From positions 21,760-85,759 of the forward strand of contig JBCDDZ010000009.1 of the NCBI GenBank assembly GCA_039180025.1: a stretch of DNA of 64,000 nucleotides, given 5' to 3'. This document shows, piece by piece, positions 43,383-52,632 of this stretch. The DNA comes from Algisphaera sp039180025 (GTDB taxonomy: Bacteria; Planctomycetota; Phycisphaerae; Phycisphaerales; Phycisphaeraceae). The notes under the pieces were generated by a model, which saw only the letters and a program-made list of their open reading frames with translations, made no database searches and was not told where the DNA came from. The position numbers and the translations under genes are program-made. Position 1 is the first letter of the stretch; each line of letters opens with the position of its first letter.

Positions 43383-45080
43383 ATGGAAGTAAATACGTTG
43401 AAAAGACGAGTATTGGTTTTCGGTGGCGACGCGTCGGCAGAACACCCCGTAGCGTCTCTGCTCGGAGAACATTTCGAGGTCCAGGTCATCAGTTCAATGG
43501 ACGAGGCGCTAAGTGCGCTCCGTGCCGAGCAATACCACGCGGTCTTTGCCGACGTCGGCGATTTTCTGCCGCTTGAGCGGGCATTGGTGGGCGAGAAATC
43601 GAGCCTGGTTCTCAATACGATCGGCGAAGGGGTTTGTATCGTCGATGCGGACGGCCGGCTGAGTTGGTCTAACAAACGCATGCGGGGGTTCACCTCCGAG
43701 ACCACCGAGCACATCAAGCGTATCTGCCGGCAGGCGATGTCGATTTTTAAGTCGCAGGTGAGCGCTCAAGGTGACACCCCGCAGCGGCGCAGCAAGAAAT
43801 TCACGTTCCAGGAAAAAGAAAACTACTTTGAGATGATCTGCTCCCCGGTCATCACCGACCAGGGGGAAGTCGTGCAAGTGGTCTCGGTGGTGTGGGACGC
43901 GTCCAGCGGCAAACGCCTGCAAACGAAGATCGATGCAATCGATTCGTCGGGCCGGGAATTGGCTCGGATCCAGGGCGACGCGGTGGCCAGCAAGACCCCT
44001 CCCGAACGCCTCAAACTGCTCCAGGACAAAATCATCAAGTACTCGAAAGACTTGATGCATTTCGACCACTTTGCCATCCGGCTGCTCGACAAGCGGACCA
44101 ACAAGCTCGAAGTCGTCATCGCCGAAGGCCTCCCCCCCGAGGCCTTGGAGATCGACCTCTACGCCCAGCCCGAAGGCAACGGCATCTCCGGTTACGTGGG
44201 GGCCACCGGCCGATCCTACATCTGCCACGACACCGAAAAGGACCCCCGCTACGTCCTCGGGCTACAGCATTCCAAGAGTTCGCTGACCGTGCCCCTGATG
44301 CTCTACGACGAAGTCATTGGGGTCTACAATATTGAATCCGAGACCATCGGCACCTTCAACGAAGACGATCGGCAGTTCGCCGAGATCTTCGGCCGCTACG
44401 TCGCGCTGGCGCTCAATATCCTTGATCTGTTGGTGGTTGAACGGTTCACCACCAGCACCACCATCACCGACAGCGTCGTTCACGAAATCACCGAGCCGCT
44501 CAACGACATCATCAGCGAAGCCAGCGCGCTCAAGGAAGAGTACATCGGCGACGACACGATGCGTGGCCGGCTCGATCAAGTACTCAACCACGTCGAGACG
44601 ATCCGCCAAGCCATCAAAAACGTCAAGGCCGGGCCTGCCGCGGTGATCGGATCGGACAAGGTTGAGAATAATCAATCCGATCCCGTCCTCCAGGGCAAAC
44701 GTATCCTGATCGCAGACGACGAGCCAAACATCCGGCAAACCGTGAAGGACCTGCTTTCGCGTTTCGGCTGCCGCTGCACCTGCGCGAAAGATGGCTACGA
44801 AGCCTGCGCTCTTCTCGATCAGAACGACTTCGATCTCGTCATTTCTGACATCAAAATGCCTTACCGCAACGGTTATGAGATCTACGCCTCGGCCCAGCGG
44901 GCCAGCGAAAACATGCCCGTCATTCTGATGACCGGCTTCGGCTACGACCCCAACCACTCGATCGTACGTGCTTCCCAAGAAGGCCTCTCGACCGTGCTAT
45001 TCAAGCCGTTCAAGGTGGATCAGTTCCTCGAAGAAGTCCGCAAAGCTTTCGATCCCGTGGCCGCAAACGGAACCTCCTAG
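43383..45080 (+). CDS. PAS-GAF-receiver signalling protein without a kinase ATPase domain
   Basis: 565 residues, cytoplasmic. An N-terminal degenerate receiver-like part (about 8-65) is followed by a PAS domain (about 72-185), a GAF domain (about 205-355), a helical stretch with His367 in SVVHEITEPL that looks like a dimerisation/phosphoacceptor segment, and a complete C-terminal receiver: Asp445/446, Asp489 (ISDIKMP), Thr517, Lys541. No HATPase_c N, G1 or G2 box is present, so it cannot autophosphorylate by itself. It may relay phosphate from a separate kinase, with GAF/PAS inputs. No output domain is attached. Confidence 0.82.
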   Translation: MEVNTLKRRVLVFGGDASAEHPVASLLGEHFEVQVISSMDEALSALRAEQYHAVFADVGDFLPLERALVGEKSSLVLNTIGEGVCIVDADGRLSWSNKRMRGFTSETTEHIKRICRQAMSIFKSQVSAQGDTPQRRSKKFTFQEKENYFEMICSPVITDQGEVVQVVSVVWDASSGKRLQTKIDAIDSSGRELARIQGDAVASKTPPERLKLLQDKIIKYSKDLMHFDHFAIRLLDKRTNKLEVVIAEGLPPEALEIDLYAQPEGNGISGYVGATGRSYICHDTEKDPRYVLGLQHSKSSLTVPLMLYDEVIGVYNIESETIGTFNEDDRQFAEIFGRYVALALNILDLLVVERFTTSTTITDSVVHEITEPLNDIISEASALKEEYIGDDTMRGRLDQVLNHVETIRQAIKNVKAGPAAVIGSDKVENNQSDPVLQGKRILIADDEPNIRQTVKDLLSRFGCRCTCAKDGYEACALLDQNDFDLVISDIKMPYRNGYEIYASAQRASENMPVILMTGFGYDPNHSIVRASQEGLSTVLFKPFKVDQFLEEVRKAFDPVAANGTS

Positions 45081-45160
45081 CCACCAAGCTTTTGGCGGCG
45101 ACCCGGCGGTCGGGTCTCCCGGATGGCGGCGCTTCTGGGATGTGCTGTTATGTTGTGCGT

Positions 45161-46525
45161 ATGCCACGTTCTGCTCGCGCCGCTGCCGTGACCGCCTTGA
45201 TCCCTGCCGCCGCGGCCTTCCCCGACCTCCCGATCGTTGAGCCGGAACTGGACACGCTTTCCGACGCCGACGCCCGACTGGCTACCGCGATCCACCGGAC
45301 GGTGCTGCAACGTTGGATCACGCTGGAGCACCTGCTAAACAGGTTTTTGAAGCGTCCGACGTCTAAACTCGCGCCCGAAACTCGGGCGGTTTTTTTGAGT
45401 GCCGCCGCTCAGCTAATATTCATGGACCGGCTCCCCGCGTACGCCGTCATTGACGAAAGCGTCAAGCTGATTCGCACCCTCGGCCAGCCGCGGGCGGCGG
45501 GGATGGTGAATGCGGTCCTGCGTAAGATTGCGGATTCCGTGATCGGCCTCAGTCCCGAGCCGTGGACGCCTGCTGCGGATCGTCTCCCCCGCGGTTCGCA
45601 GCCGTGCGACGGTCATCTCGTCCTCCAGCAAAAGCTCCTCCCGAATCCTGACAATCTCTTGGCCTACCTTGCGGTCGCCACCAGCCACCCGCTGCCGCTG
45701 CTCCAGCGCTGGTTCAAGGTGTTTGGGCGCGACCGGGCTACGGAATTGGCGCTGCACAGCCTGGGCCACCCCGCCACCTACGTCATCGAGCAGGAAAAAG
45801 CACGGCGGTGGGGGGGCAGTCGGCAAGAGTTGACGGATTGGCTCGCTCAAGATCCGGACCGCCGTGTCCAAGACCCCGCGTCGCTGGAATCGGTGGCGGC
45901 TTTGGCGTCGCTCAACCTTACGCCCCGCCGGGTGCTCGACCTTTGCGCCGGCCGAGGCACCAAGACGAGGCAACTCCGGGCCCTGTACCCCCAAGCCCAG
46001 GTCACCGCCTACGAACCCGATGAGGCCCGCCGGGTCGATCTTCAGCAGGTCCCGGGTGTCCGTGTAGAGTCCCCGGGAGCTTCCGAAACCTTCGACCTGG
46101 TCCTCCTCGACGTGCCCTGCTCCAACACCGGCGTACTGGCTCGACGCCCCGGAGCCCGCTACCGCGCGGCCGGCCCGCAGGCCGCGTCGTTGATCCGACT
46201 CCAGCGGGAAATTCTGGATCGGGCGATCGGCCACCTTGCTCCCCAAGGGCACCTGCTTTACTGCACCTGTTCGATCGACCCGTCGGAAAACCAAGACCAA
46301 GCGGCCTGGCTCTTGAAGCAACTCGATGCGTCCGGAAAGGTGGCAAGCCTTATTAAAGAAGCCACTATGCTGCCCCGTGTAGAGACCGCCCCGGCCCCGC
46401 CAACCCTCGGGCTTCCCGGTTCACAAAAATTTACCGAGCCCGCCGGCCACGATGGGAGCTATCATGCGGTAATCGGCTTCAGATCCGCCTCTCCGGCAAC
46501 CCTGAACCAGTCCCCCGCCATTTAA
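45161..46525 (+). CDS. rsmB: 16S rRNA m5C methyltransferase, RsmB/NOP family
   Basis: Expected to methylate C967-equivalent in 16S rRNA. An N-terminal NusB-like helical domain (about residues 1-140) precedes a Rossmann methyltransferase domain with VLDLCAGRGTKTRQL, the DVPCSNTGVL motif carrying one conserved Cys and YCTCSIDPSEN carrying the other. 454 residues from ATG 45161; the open frame upstream is not conserved in character. The NusB-like region is divergent. Closely followed by the bifunctional nuclease gene (12 bases). Confidence 0.9.
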   Translation: MPRSARAAAVTALIPAAAAFPDLPIVEPELDTLSDADARLATAIHRTVLQRWITLEHLLNRFLKRPTSKLAPETRAVFLSAAAQLIFMDRLPAYAVIDESVKLIRTLGQPRAAGMVNAVLRKIADSVIGLSPEPWTPAADRLPRGSQPCDGHLVLQQKLLPNPDNLLAYLAVATSHPLPLLQRWFKVFGRDRATELALHSLGHPATYVIEQEKARRWGGSRQELTDWLAQDPDRRVQDPASLESVAALASLNLTPRRVLDLCAGRGTKTRQLRALYPQAQVTAYEPDEARRVDLQQVPGVRVESPGASETFDLVLLDVPCSNTGVLARRPGARYRAAGPQAASLIRLQREILDRAIGHLAPQGHLLYCTCSIDPSENQDQAAWLLKQLDASGKVASLIKEATMLPRVETAPAPPTLGLPGSQKFTEPAGHDGSYHAVIGFRSASPATLNQSPAI

Positions 46526-46537
46526 AGGGATGCCCCG

Positions 46538-46963
46538 ATGTTCATCCAGATGGAGCTCGCGCGTATCCTCATCAGTGAGATCGAGGGCACGCATTATCTG
46601 GAATTGCGTGAGGTCAACCCGCCGGACTCCGGCGAGCCCCGCCGATTTCCGATCCTCATCGGTTTTCACGAAGCCGCCGCCATCGAACGCCGGCTTATGG
46701 GTGAAGTCCCTGTGCGCCCGCAGACCCACGAACTGCTCGCCGACGTCATCGAGTCGCTGGATTACCGGCTGGAAAAAGTACTGATTTCCGATCTTTCGGA
46801 GCATACGTTCTACGCCCGCTTGCATTTACGATCTCAGAGCGACCCGGCTGTCCTGCGTGATGTAGACTCCCGGCCGTCGGACGCGATCGCCCTGGGGGTT
46901 ACGGGGCAGGTGCCTATTTTCGTCGCGCAGTCTGTTCTTGAGGCGGTTAGCAAATCGCCGTAA
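46538..46963 (+). CDS. Bifunctional nuclease family protein (DUF151)
   Basis: 141 residues, single-domain. The family signature is RPSDAIALGV near the C-terminus, with an N-terminal VxLREV-like strand and LPILIGFHEAAAIERRL-type segment (here FPILIGFHEAAAIE). Relatives were described with DNase/RNase activity, but the biochemical role in bacteria is unsettled. AAAGGG lies 8 bases before the ATG. It probably shares the rsmB transcript and ends 60 bases before the ribosomal promoter region. Confidence 0.85.
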   Translation: MFIQMELARILISEIEGTHYLELREVNPPDSGEPRRFPILIGFHEAAAIERRLMGEVPVRPQTHELLADVIESLDYRLEKVLISDLSEHTFYARLHLRSQSDPAVLRDVDSRPSDAIALGVTGQVPIFVAQSVLEAVSKSP

Positions 46964-47025
46964 ATAGCCGCTCTCACGGTGATTTGTACACGAGGGCGAT
47001 CCAATGTATTTTTTTAGGGCTCGGT

Positions 47026-47053
47026 TTGACAGCGCTCACGCCGACGCTACACT
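47026..47053 (+). promoter_or_regulatory. Sigma-70-type promoter of the ribosomal protein cluster
   Basis: A perfect TTGACA (47026-47031) and TACACT (47048-47053) are separated by 16 bases. An A/T-rich block with seven T residues lies about 10-20 bases upstream of the -35 box, in the place of an UP element. It leaves a leader of about 110 bases before rpsJ, which could carry an L4-type control site, though no structure was verified. Confidence 0.82.
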
Positions 47054-47167
47054 GTTCGACTCGCCGTAGCGGCCGCCCCGCTGGAAAGCGACCATTAAGC
47101 TAGAACTGACAAGCCCCCAGTCTCCGGGCTCCGCACCCGAGACCGAATATATAAAAGAACCTCCCGC

Positions 47168-47476
47168 ATGACCTCCGGCAAGATCCGAATCCGCATGGAA
47201 GCCTACGACCACCAGGCCCTCGACGCCTCCGCCAAGGAGATCGTCGATCACGCCAAGCGGACCAACGCGCGGGTCGCCGGCCCCGTGCCGCTGCCGACCC
47301 GTATTGAGCGCTACACCGTGTTACGCTCGCCGCACATCGACAAAAAGTCCCGCGAGCAATTCGAGATCCGCACCCATAAGCGGATCATTGATATCAAAGA
47401 CCCTAGCGCCCGCACGGTCGAAGCCCTGAACCGCCTTGTCGTTCCCGCCGGTGTTTTCGTAAAGATCAAAGCCTAG
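47168..47476 (+). CDS. rpsJ: 30S ribosomal protein S10
   Basis: First gene of the S10 operon; 30S head protein, also the NusE subunit of antitermination complexes. 102 residues, normal length, with KIRIRMEAYDHQALD, GPVPLPTRIERYTVLRSPH and EQFEIRTHKR. The ATG follows a leader of about 110 bases from a strong promoter. Confidence 0.98.
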   Translation: MTSGKIRIRMEAYDHQALDASAKEIVDHAKRTNARVAGPVPLPTRIERYTVLRSPHIDKKSREQFEIRTHKRIIDIKDPSARTVEALNRLVVPAGVFVKIKA

Positions 47477-47565
47477 ACCCCCGCTATTCAAACAGGGAAA
47501 AGTCCTCTGCTTCGTGCACGACTCGCGAATCATATATGTGAATCGCCTCCCCGGAGACTCAAGCC

Positions 47566-48246
47566 ATGGCCAAAGCCATCCTCGGAAAAAAAATAGGTAT
47601 GACCCGTCTCTACGATGACGAGGGTGTCAACGTACCCGTCACCGTAATTCAGGCTGGGCCTTGTTTTGTGAGTCAAGTCAAAACGGCCGAAACCGATGGT
47701 TACCACGCGATCCAGCTCGCTTACGAAGACATCAAGGCTCGTAGTTCGACTTTCCAACTTATTGGGCACGACGCGAAGGCCGGCTTGACCCCCAAGCGTT
47801 TCCATCGGGAAATCCGTTTAGGCGCGGGTGAAGCGGATGGTTACGAAGTAGGCCAGGAAATTAACGTCGAATCGTTTGAGTCGGTGGTTTTTATCGACGT
47901 ATCTGCGGTGAGCAAGGGTAAGGGCTTTCAGGGGGCGATGAAGCGTCACGGTTTTGCCGGTCAGGAAGCCAGTCACGGCGTAGAGCGTAAGCACCGTTCG
48001 CCCGGTTCAGTGGGCGGTCGTTCCAGTAACCTCGGCACCGGTAAGCCTAAAAAGGGGATCCGGATGGCCGGCCACATGGGTAACGAGAAGGTCACCGTCC
48101 GTTCGCTAAAAGTGCTGGGTGTTGATAAGGACAAGGGTTTGCTGCTGGTGAAGGGGCCCGTCCCCGGGCCCAAGCAGGGGTTAATTTTCATTAGGGAGGC
48201 TAAACGGCTTTACAAAGGTAAAGCCAAGCTCGCCGCGGCGGGGTAA
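47566..48246 (+). CDS. rplC: 50S ribosomal protein L3
   Basis: Early assembly protein near the peptidyl transferase centre. 226 residues: the start AKAILGKKIGMTRLYD, the extended loop GFQGAMKRHGFAGQEASHG and GTGKPKKGIRMAGHMGN are all present. A short basic C-terminal tail exceeds the E. coli length by about 15 residues. Confidence 0.98.
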   Translation: MAKAILGKKIGMTRLYDDEGVNVPVTVIQAGPCFVSQVKTAETDGYHAIQLAYEDIKARSSTFQLIGHDAKAGLTPKRFHREIRLGAGEADGYEVGQEINVESFESVVFIDVSAVSKGKGFQGAMKRHGFAGQEASHGVERKHRSPGSVGGRSSNLGTGKPKKGIRMAGHMGNEKVTVRSLKVLGVDKDKGLLLVKGPVPGPKQGLIFIREAKRLYKGKAKLAAAG

Positions 48247-48389
48247 GTCCACTTTTACGGATACTTCCCCGTCCAGACAACTGGGTCCACCGAGTCCTCT
48301 CTGATGTTTCCGGCCGTATCTGGCCCGTAATTCAGAAGTGGGCGAGCAAAACGCAGTTGCACTCTACTCGCAGCCCGTAGGTAACGAAC

Positions 48390-49055
48390 ATGATCGACAT
48401 CCCCATTTATAATCCTTCGGGTGAGCAGACCGGCTCCTATTCAATCGATGAGCGACTGCTCGGCGGAGAAATTCGTCACACCCTTCTTAAGCAAGCTTTC
48501 GTTCGTGGCCACGCCAACCGCCGGTCTGTGAACGCCACGACCAAGTCCCGCAGTATGGTGCAGGGATCCGGGAAGAAGCTGTACAAGCAAAAAGGGACGG
48601 GCAACGCGCGACGCGGCGACAAGAAAGCCAATATCCTTCGTGGCGGCGGCAATGCCTTTGGTAAGGTCGGCCATTCCTGGCGTCAAGGGATGCCGGCCAA
48701 AATGCGTCGGCTGGCCAACCGCAACGCTCTGCTGGCCAAGGCCGTAGATGGTGAGATCAAACTTATTGACGCTCCCCAGTTCGACAAGCCCCACACGAAG
48801 CAGTTTGCCTCGCTCCTTTCCTCGCTTCAGATCGACCGCTCGTGCCTCGTCGCTCTCGCCGACGCCGCTTCGTCCGAAGCCAAATCCGCCAAAAACCTGG
48901 ACGACGTGACGACGACTCAGATCGATCGTCTCAATGTCTTCGACCTGCTGAATCACCGTTATCTGGTGGCTCACAAGGATGCTTTTGAGGCATACGTCAA
49001 CAAGGTTACCGCCAACGTTAAATCTCATGAGCCTTCCACTGAAGGGGCTGTGTAA
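48390..49055 (+). CDS. rplD: 50S ribosomal protein L4
   Basis: Binds 23S rRNA and lines the exit tunnel; the autoregulator of the S10 operon in E. coli. 221 residues with the tunnel loop KSRSMVQGSGKKLYKQKGTGNARRGD, given in part, and the globular RNA-binding part. The gap after rplC (143 bases) is longer than average, with no structure identified. Confidence 0.98.
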   Translation: MIDIPIYNPSGEQTGSYSIDERLLGGEIRHTLLKQAFVRGHANRRSVNATTKSRSMVQGSGKKLYKQKGTGNARRGDKKANILRGGGNAFGKVGHSWRQGMPAKMRRLANRNALLAKAVDGEIKLIDAPQFDKPHTKQFASLLSSLQIDRSCLVALADAASSEAKSAKNLDDVTTTQIDRLNVFDLLNHRYLVAHKDAFEAYVNKVTANVKSHEPSTEGAV

Positions 49056-49057
49056 CG

Positions 49058-49345
49058 ATGCCATATATCGAAGCCACTCATATTATTAAGAAGCCGCTGA
49101 TTACCGAGAAAACCACTTGGGAATCTGGAGAACGCAACCGTTATTCTTTCGAGGTCGATAAGCGTGCCTCTAAGCCGCAGATCAAGGCGGCGGTCGAATC
49201 GCTTTATAAAGTCCGTGTCGAAAGCGTGGCGACCCAGGTCCGCAAGGGCAAGTACTTCCGTACTCGCTTTGGCCCGGCCAAGTCTTCCGATTGGAAGAAA
49301 GCCACGGTTCATCTGCACGAAGAAGACCGTATCGAGTTGTTCTGA
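49058..49345 (+). CDS. rplW: 50S ribosomal protein L23
   Basis: Exit-site protein that docks trigger factor and SRP. 95 residues, with IIKKPLITEKTT at the start and the YSFEVDKRASKPQIKAAVE region. It starts 2 bases after the rplD stop, implying coupled translation. Confidence 0.97.
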   Translation: MPYIEATHIIKKPLITEKTTWESGERNRYSFEVDKRASKPQIKAAVESLYKVRVESVATQVRKGKYFRTRFGPAKSSDWKKATVHLHEEDRIELF

Positions 49346-49414
49346 TCCCCCGCCGCAGCGAGACGGGCACCTTTTTTCGACAACTTTTAGAAGCCGGTTC
49401 GCCGGAATAACACC

Positions 49415-50272
49415 ATGGCCATCCGTAAATACAATCCGACCACGCCCAGTCGGCGCGACGCTTCGGTGAACCTCTACTCGGAAGTCACCAAGACCTCGCC
49501 CGAAAAATCCCTGCTTGCTAAAAAAAGTAAGAACGGCGGCCGTAACCACCACGGTAAAATCACGGTTCAGTCTCGTGGTGGGGGCAACAAGCAGCGCTAC
49601 CGCCGGATCGATTTCGCCCGTAAGAAAGACGACCTGTCTGCGAAAGTTATCGGCGTCGAATACGACCCGAACCGTTCCGCCAACATCGCACTTCTCGAAT
49701 ACGAAGACGGCGAAAAGCGGTACATCATTGCGCCCATCGGACTGACCGATGGCATGCAAGTTGTTTCTTCGGCAGAAAAGGTCGAGCCCGTTGTAGGCAA
49801 CAACATGCCGTTGGGCATGATTCCGACCGGCCTTAACGTTCACTGTATCGAGTTGGTCCCCGGCAAGGGGGCTCAGATGTGTCGATCGGCGGGTACTTAT
49901 GCCCGCTTAACGAACCGCGAAGGTAAGTGGGCCACACTCGTATTCCCGTCCGGTGAAATCCGCCAGGTATCGGTCAACTGCCGGGCCACGCTTGGCCAAG
50001 TCGGGAACACCGACCACAACAAAGTCAGCCACGGCAAAGCGGGTAAGTCCCGTCACATGGGTAAACGGCCCCACACCCGCGGCATGGCGAAGAACCACCA
50101 CGAGCACCCCATGGGCGGTGGCGACAATAAATCTTCCGGTAACCGGCCCCCCGCTCAGCGTTCCGGCACGCTCGCCAAAGGCGGCCGCACCCGCCAGCGC
50201 GGAAAAGCCTCGAATAAGCGTATTATCCGTCGCCGCGTGTCCAAGCGCTACGGCCAACTCAAGCTGAAATAA
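49415..50272 (+). CDS. rplB: 50S ribosomal protein L2
   Basis: Largest conserved 50S protein, needed for subunit association and peptidyl transfer. 285 residues, with RNHHGKITVQSRGGGNKQRYR (in part), the SH3-like core and the C-terminal GHPMGGG-type loop, here EHPMGGGDNKSSGNRPP. The tail is basic. Normal length. Confidence 0.98.
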   Translation: MAIRKYNPTTPSRRDASVNLYSEVTKTSPEKSLLAKKSKNGGRNHHGKITVQSRGGGNKQRYRRIDFARKKDDLSAKVIGVEYDPNRSANIALLEYEDGEKRYIIAPIGLTDGMQVVSSAEKVEPVVGNNMPLGMIPTGLNVHCIELVPGKGAQMCRSAGTYARLTNREGKWATLVFPSGEIRQVSVNCRATLGQVGNTDHNKVSHGKAGKSRHMGKRPHTRGMAKNHHEHPMGGGDNKSSGNRPPAQRSGTLAKGGRTRQRGKASNKRIIRRRVSKRYGQLKLK

Positions 50273-50341
50273 ACCCTCTTCGCCCCGGGCTGATGCCAAG
50301 GGGGTGTTCACGGCGATTGCCGAACACAACGGAAATTATCC

Positions 50342-50632
50342 ATGCCACGTTCTCTGAAAAAAGGCCCTTACGTCGATTTCAAGCTCTACCGGAAGGTTGA
50401 GAAGCTGAATCAGATGGACCGTAAAGAACCTATTAAGACCTGGGCCCGCAACTGCACCATTGTTCCCGAATTTGTCGGCCATACGTTTATGGTGCACAAC
50501 GGCCGCCAGCACCTCGCGGTGTTTGTGACGGAAGACATGGTGGGTCATAAGCTCGGCGAATTCAGCCTGACCCGGTCCTTCCGTTCCCACACCACCGGGA
50601 CCAAGGCGCAGCGGGCTGCCATGGGCCGCTGA
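50342..50632 (+). CDS. rpsS: 30S ribosomal protein S19
   Basis: 30S head protein near the A-site. 96 residues, with MPRSLKKGPYVD at the start, KTWARNCTIVPEFVGHTF and the C-terminal FRSHTTGTKAQR. Confidence 0.98.
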   Translation: MPRSLKKGPYVDFKLYRKVEKLNQMDRKEPIKTWARNCTIVPEFVGHTFMVHNGRQHLAVFVTEDMVGHKLGEFSLTRSFRSHTTGTKAQRAAMGR

Positions 50633-50730
50633 ATCCCGTTATTGCTAGAACGTCCGCGGCGTGTCTTGCTCGCCGCCCCGACAAAGTTTGATTTCCGTTC
50701 TAAGTATAGACCTCTGTTTGAGACCCTCCG

Positions 50731-51060
50731 ATGCCTTATACCAACACCCACCGCATGGCTCGCATCAGCCCCCAAAAGGTCCGTTTGGTCGTCGACCTGA
50801 TCCGGGGAAAAGACTACGCCGATGCGCTCACCACGCTCGAGTTGTCGAAGCTCCGCGCCGCGGTGCTGGTGAAAAACGCCCTGCTCGCGGCCTATAACAA
50901 CGCCGACCAGGCCGAGGCGAACACCCGCAACCTCAAAGTCAGCGAAGCCCGGGTTGACGCAGGGCCCACCATCAAACGCTTCCAGCCCAAAGACCGCGGA
51001 CGTGCCCACCCTATTCTTAAACGCACCAGTCACATTACCGTGACTGTCGACGAGGCCTAA
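50731..51060 (+). CDS. rplV: 50S ribosomal protein L22
   Basis: Exit tunnel protein. 109 residues with RISPQKVRLVVDLIRGK and the tunnel hairpin ending KRFQPKDRGRAHPILKRTSHITV, given in part. The ATG lies 98 bases after rpsS; a GTG-like start upstream was not favoured because MPYTNTHRMARISPQ fits the family. Confidence 0.97.
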   Translation: MPYTNTHRMARISPQKVRLVVDLIRGKDYADALTTLELSKLRAAVLVKNALLAAYNNADQAEANTRNLKVSEARVDAGPTIKRFQPKDRGRAHPILKRTSHITVTVDEA

Positions 51061-51137
51061 CCGCTTAATCCGTCTGCTCCGGTTTACATAACGCCTCGCC
51101 CCCGGTCAGTGCTCCGAAAACGAAACGAGATTTCATC

Positions 51138-51845
51138 ATGGGACAAAAAGTACACCCCTTCGGCTTCCGGGTCGGCATCACCGAAGCCCACCGTAGCCGG
51201 TGGTACGCTCCGACCAAAGCTTTCTACGGCGAGTTGCTGATCGAAGATGAGCGCATCCGTCGGTACCTCGATCGCCAGCTTAACCGTAAACCCCCGTTTG
51301 CCGCGGTATCCGATATACACATTGAGCGCACCCGCCAGGAACTGAAGATCATCGTCAAGACCGCGCGTCCCGGCTTGGTCATCGGCCCGAAGGGTGCAGA
51401 AATTGACCGCCTCACCGCAGAGCTTCAGCACCTCACCGGCCGCATCGTTTCGATCAACTGTATCGAAATCAATAACCCCGATGCCGATTCGAAGCTTGTC
51501 GCCGAGTCTATCGCGGAGCAGCTCGCCAAGCGTGCCAGTTTCCGCCGTGTCATGAAAATGAAAGCCGAAGCCGCGATGACGGCCGGTGCCAAAGGATGCA
51601 AAATCATGCTCTCCGGGCGCCTCGGCGGCCACGAGATGAGCCGCAGCGAAGTAATCTCTATGGGGTCCATTCCCCTGCAGACCCTCCAAGCTGAAGTGGA
51701 TTACGGCGTTGCCGAGTCGCTGACCACCTATGGCATCATCGGCGTGAAGGTCTGGATCTTCAAAGGCATGTACCACGAAGTGGCCGAGGGTGAAATCGAA
51801 TCCAAAGCCGCCGGCGCCCGCCCCCGTGCCCGCGGCCGGCGCTGA
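51138..51845 (+). CDS. rpsC: 30S ribosomal protein S3
   Basis: mRNA entry protein with helicase activity. 235 residues: the start GQKVHPFGFRVGIT, a KH domain with VIGPKGAEIDRL, and the C-terminal domain KGCKIMLSGRLGGHEMSR. The tail is Arg/Ala-rich. Confidence 0.98.
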   Translation: MGQKVHPFGFRVGITEAHRSRWYAPTKAFYGELLIEDERIRRYLDRQLNRKPPFAAVSDIHIERTRQELKIIVKTARPGLVIGPKGAEIDRLTAELQHLTGRIVSINCIEINNPDADSKLVAESIAEQLAKRASFRRVMKMKAEAAMTAGAKGCKIMLSGRLGGHEMSRSEVISMGSIPLQTLQAEVDYGVAESLTTYGIIGVKVWIFKGMYHEVAEGEIESKAAGARPRARGRR

Positions 51846-51937
51846 TCCCCAGCCTAAAAAGCGGAGCCGACCGGTTTCTGTCCACGCGGCGTTCGAATAT
51901 TTACTTTTGATTTTTTGATTTTGAACTGACTTAAGCC

Positions 51938-52357
51938 ATGCCCTTACTTCCCAAACGAGTTAAATTCCGCAAGCAGCAACGCGGCACGCTCAAAGGTAAC
52001 GCCTCACGCGGTAACAAGGTCTCTTTCGGCGACTACGCCCTTCAGCTGACCGAGGGTGGTTGGCTCACGGCCCGCCAGATCGAAGCCGGTCGGATCGCCG
52101 CACGTCAGTACGTCGCCCGTGAAGGCAAGCTCTTCGTCCGGGTCTTTCCGGACAAGCCGATCTCCAAAAAGCCGCTGGAAACGCGGATGGGCAAAGGCAA
52201 GGCTGAGCCTGAATACTGGGTCGCCCGGGTCAAGCCCGGCACGGTGGTCTACGAGTTGGCCGGCGTACCCAAAGACATCGCCAAAAAAGCCTTCGTCCGT
52301 GTCGCCCACAAGCTCCCGTTCAAGTGCCGCTTCGTCGAGCGTCGTCATCACATTTAA
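51938..52357 (+). CDS. rplP: 50S ribosomal protein L16
   Basis: Contacts tRNA in the A-site region. 139 residues, with LLPKRVKFRKQQRG, the ARQYVAREGKLFVRVFPD part and the C-terminal RVAHKLPFKCRFVER. Normal length. Confidence 0.98.
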   Translation: MPLLPKRVKFRKQQRGTLKGNASRGNKVSFGDYALQLTEGGWLTARQIEAGRIAARQYVAREGKLFVRVFPDKPISKKPLETRMGKGKAEPEYWVARVKPGTVVYELAGVPKDIAKKAFVRVAHKLPFKCRFVERRHHI

Positions 52358-52407
52358 CGAGAAACCATAGGTGGTCATGCGACCGCCCCTCCCTTGAGAC
52401 CCCGACC

Positions 52408-52629
52408 ATGAAACCCGCCGAAGTCCACAAAATGAGCGACGCCGAGCTGGCCGAAACCACCGGTCAACTGCGTACCAGGCTCTTCGAACTCCGAAGTCAA
52501 TCGGTGACCGAAAAGCTCGAAAATCCCCGTCAGCTGGGTGCAATCCGTCGGGATATCGCCCGCGTCCTCACCGAACAGCGTAGCCGCGAACTTGCGAATC
52601 TCGCCGCCGCCCCGCAGGAGTCGAACTAA
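52408..52629 (+). CDS. rpmC: 50S ribosomal protein L29
   Basis: Small two-helix protein at the tunnel exit. From ATG 52408 it has 73 residues, with MSDAELAETTGQLRTRLFELR and PRQLGAIRRDIARVLTE. The frame is open upstream into the rplP end, but the conserved start is at 52408. Confidence 0.95.
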   Translation: MKPAEVHKMSDAELAETTGQLRTRLFELRSQSVTEKLENPRQLGAIRRDIARVLTEQRSRELANLAAAPQESN

Positions 52630-52632
52630 GCC

